Assembly: GCA_036023115.1 (NCBI GenBank)
Contig: JAYKKT010000046.1
Coordinates: forward strand, 1,975,501-2,039,500
Origin: Brasenia schreberi
Taxonomy: Eukaryota; Streptophyta; Magnoliopsida; Nymphaeales; Cabombaceae
DNA length: 64,000 nt
Reading direction: 5' to 3'
Positions 10,042 to 23,206 of the stretch are shown here, in pieces. Both the position numbers and the translations under genes were made by a program. The notes beneath the pieces were generated by a model, which was not told the DNA's origin, searched no databases, and saw nothing but the letters and a program-made list of their open reading frames with translations. Each line of letters begins with the position of its first letter. Within the stretch, counting starts at the first letter, position 1.

Positions 10042-13000
10042 AGCATATTTCATTCCTGACGTGTAGGTTCCTTGCGGTAATCTGTTGGCTGTACATTTTG
10101 CTTATGTATATATTTCTTTCTGTTTTTGCTTTGGCATCATTTGATATGCATGCATGGTCTATTTTTTTAGGTAAGACTTAGTCGCACCCCAGTAGCATAA
10201 AATTCTGAGGCTAGGAATGCAATACGGTACTTGTTAGAAGGGAAATGTGAATAGCTAGAACGATGCATTTCCAGAGTGCTCTCTCTCTATGTATATATGT
10301 ATGTATTCGCCCTGTTCACTACTTGCTTATGATGTGTACGGGCGGATGATTTAATGTTTCACCAGAAAAAGAAAAACTCTGCTCTGTGAACTTTTCTTCT
10401 ATTCATGAATGATGTTATCGTATTACCCCCTTCTTCACCTTTCTGTGTTAAGAGTCTGTTCCCACAGGAGTGATAAGGAAAATTGGTTGGTCTTAGGATC
10501 AGTTTTGTAGGGTAATTGGTGCGTCTCTTTTTGGTGGCTGGCAATCAGTAAGACGTGTTTGGAACATGAGTAACTCCGACATCGATAGTGTTTTATCCAC
10601 CTGTTCCTGTTTCTTGAGCATATCCTCCATTAACTTGGTAAGGAAAACCCTTAAAAATATCAAGCTTCAGAAAACAAGGATCGGAGGTAAGAATCAGTCC
10701 AGCTATGTTGTCTGCGGTTGTTTGTGTTTTCCATGAACTTTCAGTTGAGAATTTCGAAGATATTTTAATGGAGAATCAAAGTAAGCTGTTAGGTAATTCA
10801 AGTGTGTCCATGATAAGCATATGAATTAAGTACCGATACTAGTTGGACTATGTTTAGGTTATCTCAATAAGTTCATGTGCTGATGTGACTTTGCACTCAA
10901 AGATGAATTGAGTTTTGCTTGATATTTCGTTCTTTAAAAAAAATCCAATATTGACAAGTTCAAAAAAAGTTGTTCTAATGAAGAACCGAAGGCAGTCAAA
11001 TTGTCAAGGTAAATTCAGGTGTTGTCCATGATAATCATAGATATGAATATTAATTGCTCTATTATTTTAGGTCATCTCTAAGTTCCAAGTTGTCCTTTAT
11101 GTGGAAATTACGAAGATGTCTTTTGGAAATTACGAAGATGCCTTGATCTCAAACTTGCACAAGTATAAAAAACTTCAGCATATGTTTCTCCATCTCCCCT
11201 GGGATTCCTGACATCCGTTTCACCATGTGCTCAACACACTGCCTGCAGGCTGAACTCGATCACAAATTATTCCTGTAGTGTAAACTACTTTGATTAGTGC
11301 TATGGTAAAGATGGGGACATTTCTTAGATTAGCCAAAAGGGAGGAACCGATTTGAAAATGGCTAGAAAAGGGGAAGATACTACCAAAACCAAGCCCTTCT
11401 ACACTAATTTTGAGACTAATGAATTCTTGTCGGTAATGTGCATGATCGTATATTAGGAGAAACTGAGAACTGTTAGACAACCTCTTATGTCGGACTCTAC
11501 TAAACAATCATCGTCGTTTGTGCAATATGGACAACACAGATCGAGTCGCGTATCAATATCAATGCGAAGATCAATGATATTTAATATACATGATACAATA
11601 TTAGACACGCGATTTCATCACCACCATTCGTTTGATCACACGAGTGATATTTAGTCAAGCAAGCAGCTCCCACTCTTTGTTCTAGTATTAGTATTTAAAT
11701 TTGAAAAGCAAGTATTGTTTTATAGCTTTCTTCCATTACTTATGAGGCCTTTGTTCTACCTCTTTGAGAGTGTTTTTTCACTAAGAAACGTTTCAAATAT
11801 CCACACCACCTTACGTGCAACTCTTATTATATATCTTATGGTACTCCTCACACTTTTCGTAAATGACCATTTTTTCTGGTGTTGCCACATATCTACTTAT
11901 ATATTTGTTTTTGTTCAAATATCACAGAGTATAGCTATTGATAGGCGGGGAGATCTGCTCCAAAATTTCGTAGCATAGGCTAGAATCCTGGCCTGTAGGG
12001 CTTCTGTTGGAATTGGCTTGTAAAAAAGGTTAGTACGTAATCCAACTCTAGCTGCTGTCAGTCAGCGGGAGCTTTTCAATTAAGCTAAACCCTTAGGGGA
12101 ATTTGCGCAGTGGTCTTTAATACTTTAGAGCATGTGGTGGCAGCTTCCCATACGTGGCCAGGCAGTGGGGTCAATCTTTTTGTTCCATGCTTCGTTAGCT
12201 TTATCAATGCATACCATCAAGTTGCAGTCAAATCTCCAAAAATAACCAAACGATCGCATCTATGCTCGCCTGACTGCATCTATTTCAAGATCTTGTGTGT
12301 TTTTGCTTTTCAGGATAATCTCAACAGCTGGCAAGATTGAAGAACCATCTCCGGACAGCCCACAATGTGGTGGCTTCCACCTAATGACATGACCCATCTA
12401 TTATTTCGGTAACAGCCCCAATCTCACACTTCTACCCTTTATCCTTGTTCACTTTTTTTTTTTCATTTAAGCAACTTGGGGTCTGGCCGAGCTTTACAAG
12501 GTCGAGAATACAGAATACTTGATACACATCGAGGCGCTAGATAAAAAATATTCCCTTGCTGTATATCTCTTAGTTCAACCCTTGATCTACCGGTAGCAGA
12601 TCTACATCGAGGTGAGGTGGGGTGGCATCCCCATCTGAAATTCGAAAAGCCAATGACAAAGTTAAAGGGTACGATTGAATATATGGTTACTATACATAGT
12701 TGGCTCTCATCCTAGATGGCCAAATGGGCACATCACGATGGTTACAAAGAACCATGGTCTCATATTTGATTCTCGAGTGATACTTGATAAGGTTTTTGTG
12801 AGAGGTAGAATAATAATATGAGAGAGACATAGGTGCTTAGGTTTTTGTATGAAGTCCTTACGTTTAGTTTATATGGCCCACCTCCTGCTATCAAAGTTTT
12901 TTATTGAAATTGGGATTATGAAACCATAATTTCATGTCAATAATGAATTTCATGTTTGATGCACAATATAATTCAGAATTGCGAGTAAAAAAATAAGGTC

Positions 13001-14163
13001 TAGTTTATGTAAAGTAAAACCTTGTATTTATCCTTAAAATGTAATTTTCTCCTTTGGAAAATATCCGCTACTTATGCACAAGCTATGAGTGTCAATTTGC
13101 ATACCAAGTTTCACTTGCCTAAACTTCTCACATAGTAGGGCTTGTCAATACTCCCCTCCTAACCCTGATACATGTATACATACAAAGACAAGCAATACAC
13201 AGTTATCATACAAAAGCTCTGGTGTAGGAACATATTGATGATCCAAGTCTTCCAATCGTTAGAATAATGTAGAATGTGTTCTCATTCGTTTCCAAAGGTT
13301 TAGTCTCCATTAAAGAGGACCTTGCATCTTTTTCTTCTTGATGTGGTTCATGTTTCCAATGAATGCCAACATCTCTCTTTGGAGTTGAAGGATGAGGTTC
13401 CTTGCAATCTCTCACCTTGTTCGAAAACTACTGAATGACAAAATAAGCTGTCTGAGGGCTGATCAGCACAGCGAAAGTCTGCTCATGGTTTGAGCTTCAG
13501 GGCGCTACCCTGCTGCATGAGCGGACACCGTGACTAGGCCGTAGATATGAGGGTCTGGTCTAGCATAAGAGTTTTTTCTAGGTTATCCCAACTTTAAGTA
13601 CGTGGCTTCTCTTTAAAAGATATTGCACTTCATTTAGAAGTTTTGCCATGGTTATCCGGATATTTTCTTTTATGAGAGTACGTTTCTCCGGATATTGCTA
13701 GTGAGACTCGTCACGTGGCTCTGACGTGTCGTGTTTAATGGGTTCAGGAGAGGATGGTTGTGACGTCGGCTTCGCGAAAAGAGACCAACTTTAGGTATGT
13801 CTGCTTCATGGTGCTCGACAAGAATCAATGGGAACAAGTTATGAGAGAATCCAAAGTGAAGTAGATATTGCGGGGTTTCCGTTGGCAAGTGTTTGACCGG
13901 AAGTTCCCAAAAGGAATCGAATCTTTTATGAAAAGATTTAGCCGACTTATGTTTCTTCTCCGGAGACCCTCGGGCCGAGTCGGACGTGATGTTTTCCTGT
14001 TTCCAGTTAGTGGATTAAGGCCTGGACCTGGTTTTCATCTAATATAATGAATTCCTTATTCTAGACTGCTAGTCAAGACACGAGAGCTGAAGGCTTTTCA
14101 TCGGGTCAACATGGATATAAGCTTTTCTTTGTTCAGTACAACGATCAAGCCAACCCGGTTTTT
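10042..14163. other. Long gene-poor stretch with repeat remnants
   Basis: No coding gene is supported. Open frames here are short and lack family motifs. Identifiable pieces are a degenerate CAGTGG-type MITE relative near 12590-12740 (GCAGATCTACATCGAGGTGAGG and a block shared with the copy at 14359) and one copy of a dispersed 200-250-bp repeat near 12755-12965. The rest is AT-rich unique-looking DNA. Confidence 0.5.
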
Positions 14164-14280
14164 TTTTTGGGTATGATGGGGAGGCTGAAGATATAAGCAC
14201 GCTCAGAATATGCTAACTCATGACCTGCAACTTCTGAGTCTACCCCTTGCTATTTATTTCTCTTTGTGCATGGCCGGACA
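14164..14280 (-). mobile_element. tRNA-derived SINE, degenerate, minus strand
   Basis: Minus-strand reading shows the GACTCAGAAGTTGCAGGTCATGAG block (an RNA polymerase III B-box-like region) and a 3' part ending CTTCAGCCTCCCCATCATACCC followed by A-rich sequence. The better copies at 18585 and 40808 share this layout. Confidence 0.5.
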
Positions 14281-14358
14281 GTAGTTTTACTTGGAACCTG
14301 AATATTTCCTTGAGCAATCCATCCCAAAAGTTAGATTCCTACCACTTTGATTTCTAGG

Positions 14359-14523
14359 CAGTGGCAGATCTACACTAAGGTGAGGTCACCAGAAATTCGA
14401 AAAGCATAAGAAAAAGTTACAGGAGATGACCGAATCCATGGCTATTATGCATAGTTCACCCCACCCTAAATGGTCGAACGGGCAGTTCGCCCCACCCCAC
14501 ATAAAATCGAAGATCTGCCACTG
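14359..14523. mobile_element. CAGTGG-type hAT MITE with near-perfect 8-bp duplication
   Basis: Ends are CAGTGGCAGATCTACA and AAGATCTGCCACTG (inverted, 14 bp nearly perfect). Flanks are TTTCTAGG and TCTCTAGG, 7 of 8 identical. 165 bp and non-coding; best-preserved member of the family in this window. Confidence 0.75.
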
Positions 14524-15685
14524 TCTCTAGGAGTGAGGAGATCTGCTTGCTTGTTACAATTACTGGCAGGAGTACATGCATATGGTGTATGAGGGTCGTG
14601 CTAGGACATTTGTGGGCTGTGCCCAGCTCAGACCGCAACTCCAGGCTGATCAAGGCATGAACCTCTAGTAGTTTCAAAGTCTCATAGGAGGGGGCTTTGA
14701 GCTGAGCCCAGTTGTAATGGGGGCATTCAAGTTGATTTAGCTTGTTTAAAACAGGAGCGGGGACGGTGGATTTCGATCCCACCAACAGTACTTTGCAAGT
14801 TCAGAGAAAAAAACACAGGAACCGAAACAGGCAGACATAGCTTGTTTAAGTAAACGAGCCTCAGTCTATGGTTCAGCCAGCTTGATGAACCCTTGATCGA
14901 CCATGCAAGGGTTCCACGTTAGAATCCCATTATCCTGATTCATCAGAGATTAGATTAACATATCGAGAGAGAGAGAGAGAGAGAATTGAAAAGAACCAGT
15001 AGACTAATTTATTGGATCCAAATCAGAAGAAGGATTCGAAACCGATGTTAATTAAAATACAGCACCCCACGACATCTCTTGGCAGTATTAAGTGTTTATG
15101 AACTTCCATGTGAAACAGCAACAACTGACAGCATACCATGTGGATAGATGGCAACCTTACTCTGTTGGAAAGAGGCGCAGGATGAACGCAGGGTATGTGA
15201 GATCATGTACCCCACCTGGATTCCCATAAATGGCGTGGGATATCTCGTGAGGCACCGCTCCTCGATTTATACACATTTAATCCCTCCCTCCCCGTGACTC
15301 ACCTTTCGTATCTCAACAGTCAAAAGGACCACCGTATCTTCACACACACACACACACAGAGACAGAGAGAGAGTCAAATATTAACTAAAAGGAGCAAAAT
15401 GATCTCTTTTTCTTTCTTTCGAATTCTTAAAGACACAACACAAGCTCCCTAGAAATCCTCCCGGATATCATGGGGTAATGGGGAGGATTCTCACAGTTAA
15501 TACACATTAATCTAAGATCATCCTACTTCTTCCTCTGACCGGAACGGCCTTGAGTCTTAAATACACTTCAATGTACTTAAAGGTGTGAGGGTTCTTTTCC
15601 GGTCATTTCATTGTTCAGACTTCAGAGGGGAATCCTCTCTACACAGAGAAAACCCATATCCAGTATCTGATGTGCAGCGAAAAAC
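14524..15685. other. 3' flank of the response regulator gene; no gene
   Basis: No coding gene seen. Contains a GA repeat at about 14962-14984 and CA repeat near 15342-15357. The part near 15600-15685 probably includes the 3' untranslated region of the minus-strand gene that ends at 15686. Confidence 0.5.
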
Positions 15686-16912
15686 CTATCTTCCTCGACA
15701 CTGTCTCCCACCACAGCCTTGATCCAGTTGGGTGATATGGCACCTCAATCTTTTCGCATCCGACTGCCGAAGAGGCTTCAGTATGAACTCCTTGGCCCCA
15801 CCTTCCAAGCATCTGTAGATTTTCAATCTTTAGTGGTGTGGCAGTAAAATTAATCTGCCAGCTCTAAAGTGAAAGAGTTCCTTTTTCTCTTTCTAATCAT
15901 TATTATAATAAGTAAAGGAAGTACTTGTAAGAATCAAGAGCAAGATGGCAATCTCAGACGTCATGTGCCTCACCTGTTGATTCTTGTGGGGACATTCTCA
16001 GATGACATGATGACAACTGGAATTTCTTTTAGGGCTGAGGATTCCTGCATTTTTTTAATGGAAAATATGTTATATTTTATTGGGGAACAAAGTTGTTGGT
16101 TTATAGTTTAGGGTTTGTAGGGGACCCAGAAGGATGGTATGATCTGTATGAGTTGCTTCTTGATGAAGTTCAATCTGTCCGATCATAGGGAACAGATATA
16201 GGTCAAAAGCCAACTTTTATCTTACCTTGACTCTCTTTAGAAGATCGTATCCGGTCATGCCAGGCATTTGATAATCTGTTATTATCAGATTTACCTTGGA
16301 ACCCTGAAAAGTTCAATTCGAGAAAAATAAAGAATCTAAAGCCTATCAGAAAATATACAATACGAATCATAGAAAGATCAACGTTGATACTGATGATCTT
16401 GCGACATTTACAGCTAGCTTAGCTTTGAAAGTTATTCATTAATGTGAAATGTGGTCGTTGAAAGGAAGCCTCAGAATAAATGGAAGGACGTGAAAGTTGG
16501 ATATTAAGGCATTTCTCAATAATTTTAAATAAAAAGAGAATCCTATTTAAATTTCATATTGGGACGTAATATATTCTCCAATGCAACACTGCCACTCAAC
16601 TCTTTGTAAATTATAGCAGGATAGATTCCTTCACAACTAATTATCATAAACTCCTTTCACGATATACCATATCTTTTCCAAGGGGAGAAAGCACTACAAG
16701 AAGCATCTCAGTTCAAAACCTTAAAAAGAGTTCTAAAAAGAGTTCAAAATGATTAAATTTTTTTGCGGTCGACTGCAAATAGAGAACTGATTTCTACCAA
16801 GGGTGCACCACCCCCTTTTTAGAAGTCACCCTACTGGGAAACTCTGACGCTGTTAGCCAACGGATAACATATAACTTTATTCCATATAAATTAAAAAAAT
16901 ATGTATGATGAT

Positions 16913-16953
<41 letters not shown>

Positions 16954-17733
16954 GGTTGAAAATAACTGCACCCACCACAGCCAGCCGCTTGAATCTCAAC
17001 TTTGATGCCAAAATTTCATGTAAAGATCATTTCGATGATTTGTTGGCCTGTTTGCTCCTACTTTAAAACCTTCATTAATGACAAAAAACCATGAGCGGAT
17101 TGAAGGTCCACACATTTCCATGCTTACAGATCACATTGGTTAAAACATGGAACTAAGTTTAGAAGAAAGGTTTTCATGTATGTATGGTACACGCACGCAC
17201 GCACACGGACAGATCACATTGGTTAAAACATTGCTTAGTCTAGTAAACCAAACACACACGCACGCACGCACACACACACGGACCTTAGCGTCCTCTCTCA
17301 GGTACTCCAACGCTTTTGCTCCACTTTCAGCCGTAGTTACTGCGAAACAACAGAAGCGAACAAAGCATGAAACTGTTTTTGCGTCGTTCAGAAACAGAGA
17401 GTCTACATGAATATGACGGGAGGGAAAGCTAACAGCGCGCGAAACTCTCTCTCTCTCTCGATGATCCTAAAAGAGGGGAAAATTTGGATCTTTCAATCCT
17501 CTGCTAGACTAAGCAATTCTATCACCTCGGTAATATATGAAACCGTCACGAGTTTAGATGAAAAGCAGGGACAATAATATAAGACAAAGCTCACCCTTAT
17601 AGGAAGAACTCCTGAGCAGATTCTCGACGAATTTTCGGTCGATGAGACTGTCATCAACAGCCAAAACGTGAGGCACCTCCTCATCACACAACCCCCTCAC
17701 AAACGTACTCGAAGAACAAGCCATACCCTTCAT
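15686..17733 (-). CDS. Type-A cytokinin response regulator, ARR16/17-like, complete
   Basis: Five short exons on the minus strand: 17733-17595, 17339-17284, 16303-16226, 16044-15974 and 15812-15686. Together they are 471 bp, giving 156 aa plus stop with every junction in frame. Borders are GT..AG, although intron 2 uses the uncommon donor GTCCGT. The protein is one receiver domain: acidic pair D27-D28 ([12 protein letters not shown]), phospho-acceptor D75 ([17 protein letters not shown]), S105/S106 ([15 protein letters not shown]) and K127 (EFILKP). There is no DNA-binding GARP domain, so it is type A: it takes phosphate from histidine phosphotransfer proteins and dampens cytokinin signalling. 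The short tail and the KPL..RLRCHI ending resemble ARR16/ARR17 more than ARR3-9. Start chosen at the first ATG; a second Met is at codon 4. Q77 replaces the usual Cys, a mild difference. No lesion is visible. Confidence 0.9.
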
Positions 17734-18584
17734 TCTTTCCTACTACCAACAAAACAACAACCACACTTATCCTTTACCCAGCCACCAAACAAAAGTTGGA
17801 GAGTAACAAAACTCTCTGACTCTCCCTCTCTCTCCCTCTATCTCACTAGAGCATATGCATGACGCAAGCTGGTTGAGATGGAGAAGAGGTTAAGTGAAGT
17901 GTTTTTTTATAGGAAAGGAAGAGATGAGAGGGAATAGGGATCACAGATTTTTCGTGACATTTCTTCTTCAAAGACGCCTGCCAACACTGGGAACCAAATC
18001 TCCGAATGTAATATTCGCTCGATCTCCAACTCACCTGCATATTTTGTTCCTTACCTATCTAACTTCCCTCCATTTATTAATATCTTATTTCCTTTCTCCT
18101 TTTCATTCTTCACGCTGTGCCCCGATATGCCCTTATTAAACCATCGACGTAAAATCCCACTCTCTGACGATCTTTATTAATAAATTTGGCTGCTAATCAA
18201 TCAAATATACTCTTGCCTTCTTATTCGAGCCCGAATTTACATTTTAAGAAAGGCTCAAGATCGTATCTGCACATCCGATTCTTCAGATGATCTTGGCAGG
18301 AAGCCGTCTTACGATTCTCAATTATAGAAAGAATTCGTCTTATTTTAAAGATTTTAGTTTGCAAAAGTTTTTTGTGTATAATATAAAGAATGCGATTAAT
18401 ATATAAACTATGCCATAATATTTCACAAAGCGCGATTTTGGATTTGTTCCTGTTGCGAGTTGGGATACGCAATGCAGGACAGTGATTATCAGGTTGACAA
18501 GATTAATACGGCTTTCATTAGGTAAGTTCTGACATTGGTCTTTCAAATTAACATGGAATATCTATTTTAATCACAAAATTTTAA
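17734..18584. other. 5' region of the response regulator gene; no other gene
   Basis: The stretch to about 17880 is rich in CT/CA and likely holds the 5' untranslated region and core promoter of the minus-strand gene (CT-rich tract near 17815-17845). Farther up it is AT-rich without a gene. No specific operator can be named. Confidence 0.35.
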
Positions 18585-18700
18585 AAATATTTTTTGGTAT
18601 AATGGAGAGGCTGAAGCCAGATGCTGACGGATATTGAACTAATGACCTTCAACTTGTGAGTCGGCACCCCAGCCAGATCATGAGCTATTGTTTGTGTCTC
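18585..18700 (-). mobile_element. tRNA-derived SINE, minus strand
   Basis: On the minus strand: an A-box-like TAGCTCATGATCTGG, then GACTCACAAGTTGAAGGTCA and a B-box-like AGTTCAATATCC, and a 3' end TTCAGCCTCTCCATTATACC followed by A-runs. This is the layout of a tRNA-headed plant SINE. Confidence 0.6.
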
Positions 18701-19082
18701 CCACATTATCTTTTATCTTACTCAGGATTTGAATAGTTTGTTATGTTTTCAAGTCATAGACCTTCTTTCCATGGATAGTGGATATCATGGATATATCAAT
18801 TGAAGAACATCATAAAAGAACACTTAAATAACGTGTCACACTTCTATTGTTGGTAATATTTAATTGTTGTATAGGCTTTACTAAAGACTTAAGAAGAGTT
18901 TGTTCTCATCCCATCTTGTTTTGCTTTTGTAGGGAATAAAGGTGTCGTCGACTCATGGAACTCGTTGTTACTCGCCAAGAAGGGCCAGAGTTGCTTTTGC
19001 TATCCTTAAGCAAGGTCCATGTTTTCATAAAGGAAAAAGACTTGCTTAAGTGCGCTGTTCTTGATATACAAGTGTTAATGGG

Positions 19083-19245
19083 CTGTGGCGGATCTAGAAA
19101 GTCCTTTTTAGGGTATAGTGAATAGCCCTTCAAATGGTTTAGGGTAGAGCGAAGTATGTATTATAGCTCATTAATCCTACCATGAACTATAAACTTTAAG
19201 TTGATTTCCGAATTTTTGGATGAGCTCAATGTAGATCAGCCACTA
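19083..19245. mobile_element. CAGTGG-type hAT MITE
   Basis: Ends CTGTGGCGGATCTAG and GTAGATCAGCCACTA (imperfect inverted pair), flanked by TTAATGGG and CTAATGGG (7 of 8 bases). 163 bp. Confidence 0.65.
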
Positions 19246-20878
19246 CTAATGGGTCTGATTGTACCCACATATACAACCGAGTTGAGGTCCTCTTGTCCCT
19301 GAGTGCTTAAGGGGTGTTTGAGTACAAGGCATAGGCCTATGGAACTGTAATCAAACGCGGGCCTTGACATGCTGTAGAAAGCAGGACCCTACTTTTTACC
19401 ACACTACAAGGCCCATCTGCAGCGCACCCTAGGGGTGAGCCACATTGGAACTGAAGTTTCTCAGTTCTTTAGTCCCCGTCCTCACAATCAAACACTTCTT
19501 GATTGCATGGCACCCTCAAAATAGGGTTCAATCCTCATGCATTCGGCGCGATGCGAACGATGACCATGTGGTCTCTAGGAACCTAGCTGGCCCACACATT
19601 CGAAAAAAGCAGTACGAAGTGGCGGACCGAGCATTCCACTCTTCGAGGCGGAACGCTCGGTGCACTTCGAGTGAGGCCACATGGCTCTGTGTTCCGTGTT
19701 GCCGATGAATGAAACATATAGATGTTGATGCGGCGGACCCGGAGTCCGGTATCAAAGTCTCCGTCTCCATTTCCGTCTCATAACCTTGTTTATGTCCCGT
19801 TCACATCCCGCAATGAAGACCAAAACTGTCCACATTCTTACGAGAGAGAGCCGTCAAAAAAGAAGAATATTAAAAAATAGATTAGAGCTTACCAAATAAA
19901 ACTTAATTTATGTAAAATATATCTAAATTGAAAGGAATGAAATGTAGAAAATGACGACGAGTTTACGAAAAAAAAAAATTTATAATTTGTTTTATTTTTA
20001 AATGGACCTAACTTGATAGAATCAATTAGAAGAAGGGTCGAAACCGGATTCGCGGGACAGGAACCTCTTATCTCTATCCCTGTTGAGGATTTGCTTGCTC
20101 TTTTCATCTCCGTTTTCATTTTCCAAATAGTGAGGCTTGCTCCATCCTCGTTTCCATTCTCTAAATTTGTCTCGTTAATAGAATAAGGCTTGTTTGTGGT
20201 ACATGAACTCCAGCGGCCCACTCCCGCCCTTGTGTTTCACACAAACGTAGGCCACGGTCCATTTTTCCACCACCTTCGTCACGTGGAGAGCAGGCTCTGG
20301 GCCTGTAGTTCCTGCACCGCCGACTTGATCGGCACCATGAATCGAATGGATCGCATAGGATCAGTCTTGTCTTTCTCACGCCTTTGTGCAATAAGCTAGT
20401 CAAGATGGATATTGGGGTGAGCTAGGACTTGAAACCAGGCCATAAGTCTCCATAGTGAGAACTAATTTGGATACTAAACCCTTGAATTGGGTCATTGGCA
20501 TGAAGCCAGAAGGGTTAAATCTAGTTGTGACTAAGTTGTGCTTGATCATAAATAGAAAATCGGTGATCACTCTGTTGAGCTCAGTCTCGATACTAAATCA
20601 TGGAATTATCAACTTGATGAGCCGTTTGGTTGGTCTTGAAAGTTGTTTTTGCTTTTCGAGCAATTGGCGATAACTCTTGACAAGCATAGTTTTTGAGTCA
20701 AAGCACACTTAACATACACACTCTTCCTAAGGCATGCATGCCCGACCTCGGCCTCCTGTTCTAAAAAAAAGTAGGAAAACCACTAACATGCATTTTCAAG
20801 CCATGGTATATATATATATTTGAAATTAAAACTTGAACCTAATATCCTAATACGAAAGAGGAGACGATCATATGTTAA

Positions 20879-20880
<2 letters not shown>
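19246..20880. other. No gene supported
   Basis: Mixed GC content and several short open frames on both strands with no recognisable domain. A hairpin-prone segment near 19626-19665 pairs ACCGAGCATTCC with GGAACGCTCGGT. Nothing else is supported. Confidence 0.4.

Positions 20881-20882
<2 letters not shown>

Positions 20883-20966
<84 letters not shown>
20883..20966. repeat. TA dinucleotide microsatellite, about 84 bp
   Basis: Uninterrupted TA repeat, followed by GTATATATAATATT. Likely length-variable. Confidence 0.95.
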
Positions 20967-20974
<8 letters not shown>

Positions 20975-23206
20975 ATATTCACATGACGAGCATCCTTGAT
21001 GAGGTAGGCTAACACCTGTTGCATTTTGGAGTTCTCAGATCATCTCATTTGTAATTGACGTATGATTGAACTCTTTCTTCCTCAAAAATTGTTGCCTTGG
21101 CCACTACTTTTCTGTTCACACACTTAAACGAAAGATGGTCACTAGCCCATGATCAGGAAAACCAGATATCCTACCCGGATCCATATCCCATCAGTGAGAT
21201 ATCCGACCCATCCAATATCCAAATACTAGTTTAATATATATCCAAATAACTGGTACTCGATATGTATCAGATCCAATTTGTTTGAAATTATGGGCGTGGA
21301 TTTTCTCTTTCCCATTCGCATGGGGTTCCACTCAGTGGAGGTGCCTACAAGTAGGGTCCATTCCCGTGACAGGAGCCAAAACGATCCCTATTTCCGCCCC
21401 CGCATTTCTGCGGGATCCCATTCCCACAAAGAACTGCTCCATATTTCAAGCTTGATGAACATTGAGCGATAGGTAGGTTAGAACCTTATGGATCAAGCAC
21501 AGTCTATTGTATTGAATTTAGCTTTGGAAAATATCCCACATGAAGTGCAACATATAAGAACACTATACAACATTGTTATGAAGGAACGTACTCCTTTTTA
21601 TAACTGTATATCTTTTTTATCAAGAGCAATACCAGTACTAAACAATCCTAGAAGAATCAGGGTCGGGTTTCGGGAGCAGGGACCTACTATCCCCATTCCC
21701 GACCCGATCCCCATTGGACACGACCCACTTTGACTCTCCAAATCCGCTTCATTTGAAACAGGTCCCCAGGAGAGATCTTGTCCCCGTGAACATCCCTAGA
21801 GTATCAAAATCATGACCTTCAAGTTTTGAATAGATTTCTCATCTAGGTGAGCCAATATCTTACACCTATAGGTCCCAAGTTATAATTGGTCGTTTGAAGT
21901 AAGCTTTTTAGGGTGTGTTTGATTTGGGTGCTAGGTCACTCAGACTAGAATTGCAGGCCCTAGACTTATATGAATTCAGAATCATGGTTCTTTGTTTTGA
22001 TTTGCGAGTAACATTCATGTTTGGGTTTTCGTACGAAGAGAGATAGTTACACGAGAGAGAAAGTACTTGAGTTTTCGTACAAAACCTTGAAGTCCAATTC
22101 TTATAGCCCACCTTCTTCTTGTGGTGGAGATTTTAACTCAAATTGGACCAATGAAACTGCAGTTAAGTGTCATATTTTGCATTTGATGCACAACGAAAGA
22201 ATATTAAAATTAAGGTCTAACTCCCTTAATACCCTCAAAACCTGTTTTTCTTAAAAATTTTTGCCCCCCTTTTTTAGGCTTTGGGGAAAAAAGAAAGAAC
22301 CTTGTGGGTAGAAATTGTTCACATCTTCGTTACAAATTATAAGAACTTGATGTTAGGAACCATTTTTAATTCAATACATATGGACTTAGTGGCCAAAATC
22401 GTAAATAGGCTTCACTTTTAGAGGATTTTGGTAGTTGAACAATAAATTCTAACAATTTTTTATTAAAAAAATAACAATAGTAATAATAAATCCGAACCTG
22501 TCTCCAGATTTGAAGAATCACCACTACGTGACACGTCGAGGTACATATTTATACTTTTGCCCATGGCCTTCTCAGTATTCACCATAATGCTCCTTCTTCC
22601 GGTGTGCGGCCGTCCGTTGGTTCGAGAAAACGTGGGTGCCTAACTCGGGGAGAGGATCTCAACGTTAGGGTATTTTCGTCATCTCGTTACAGGAAGATTT
22701 TCTCTTGTTTGCATTCGCAGAACCACATGGATAATATCCAAGCATGAAGCCCCCACCATTTTCTTTGCCACGTTTACCTTAGTGGGTTTGAATACTTTCA
22801 AAAGTCCCGTTTGTTAAGAACTCGAACGGTAACTATAAGCTGTATATAATCCTTATATGGCTAGAGGATTTTTGTTGCAAGTGAGGATATCAAAGACAAA
22901 TGACAGAGTTATTCTCATAAGCTTTTCAACAAGAGTGCAAACAATATCAAGCTAACTAAATAATTCAGGAGCATACATAAATCATGATTTCTACCAATGC
23001 ATTCAAAAGAAGTGAAATAAGTAACTTATGAAATCTAATAGATTTATTGGACTTGATGATATTCTCGTTAAGGCATAAAAATTTAAATAGTAGGATATTA
23101 ATTGACTTGCACATTTATTTAATTTTATTTGGATAGACAGGAAGATACTTGAGGAATCTAAGATGAGTATAATAATACCTATTTATAAGAAGATATGAGA
23201 ATAAGC
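20967..23206. other. Repeat remnants, no gene
   Basis: No gene supported. 21128-21270 and 21640-21780 are rich in words such as ATATCC, GATCC and CCCGACCCGATCC, the composition common in short hAT-type MITEs, but ends could not be set. A copy of the dispersed repeat also found near 12755 and 49134 spans about 21911-22165. Confidence 0.45.
21911..22165. repeat. Dispersed repeat, second copy
   Basis: Shares with 49134-49390 the opening GGGTGTGTTTGATT and ordered blocks GAGTTTTCGT, GAAGTCC, TTCTTAT and ACTCAAATTG. A third partial copy lies near 12755. Non-coding. Confidence 0.5.

Noticed and set aside
17493..17560. Frame [18 protein letters not shown] as exon 2 of the response regulator
   Set aside because: It would need a 46-bp intron with no AG acceptor and ends in a stop. 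A much better exon 2 ([14 protein letters not shown]) with a proper acceptor is at 17339-17284.
20161..20403. 80-aa Arg/Cys-rich minus frame
   Set aside because: No start context, splice signals or family similarity; the opposite strand is equally open.
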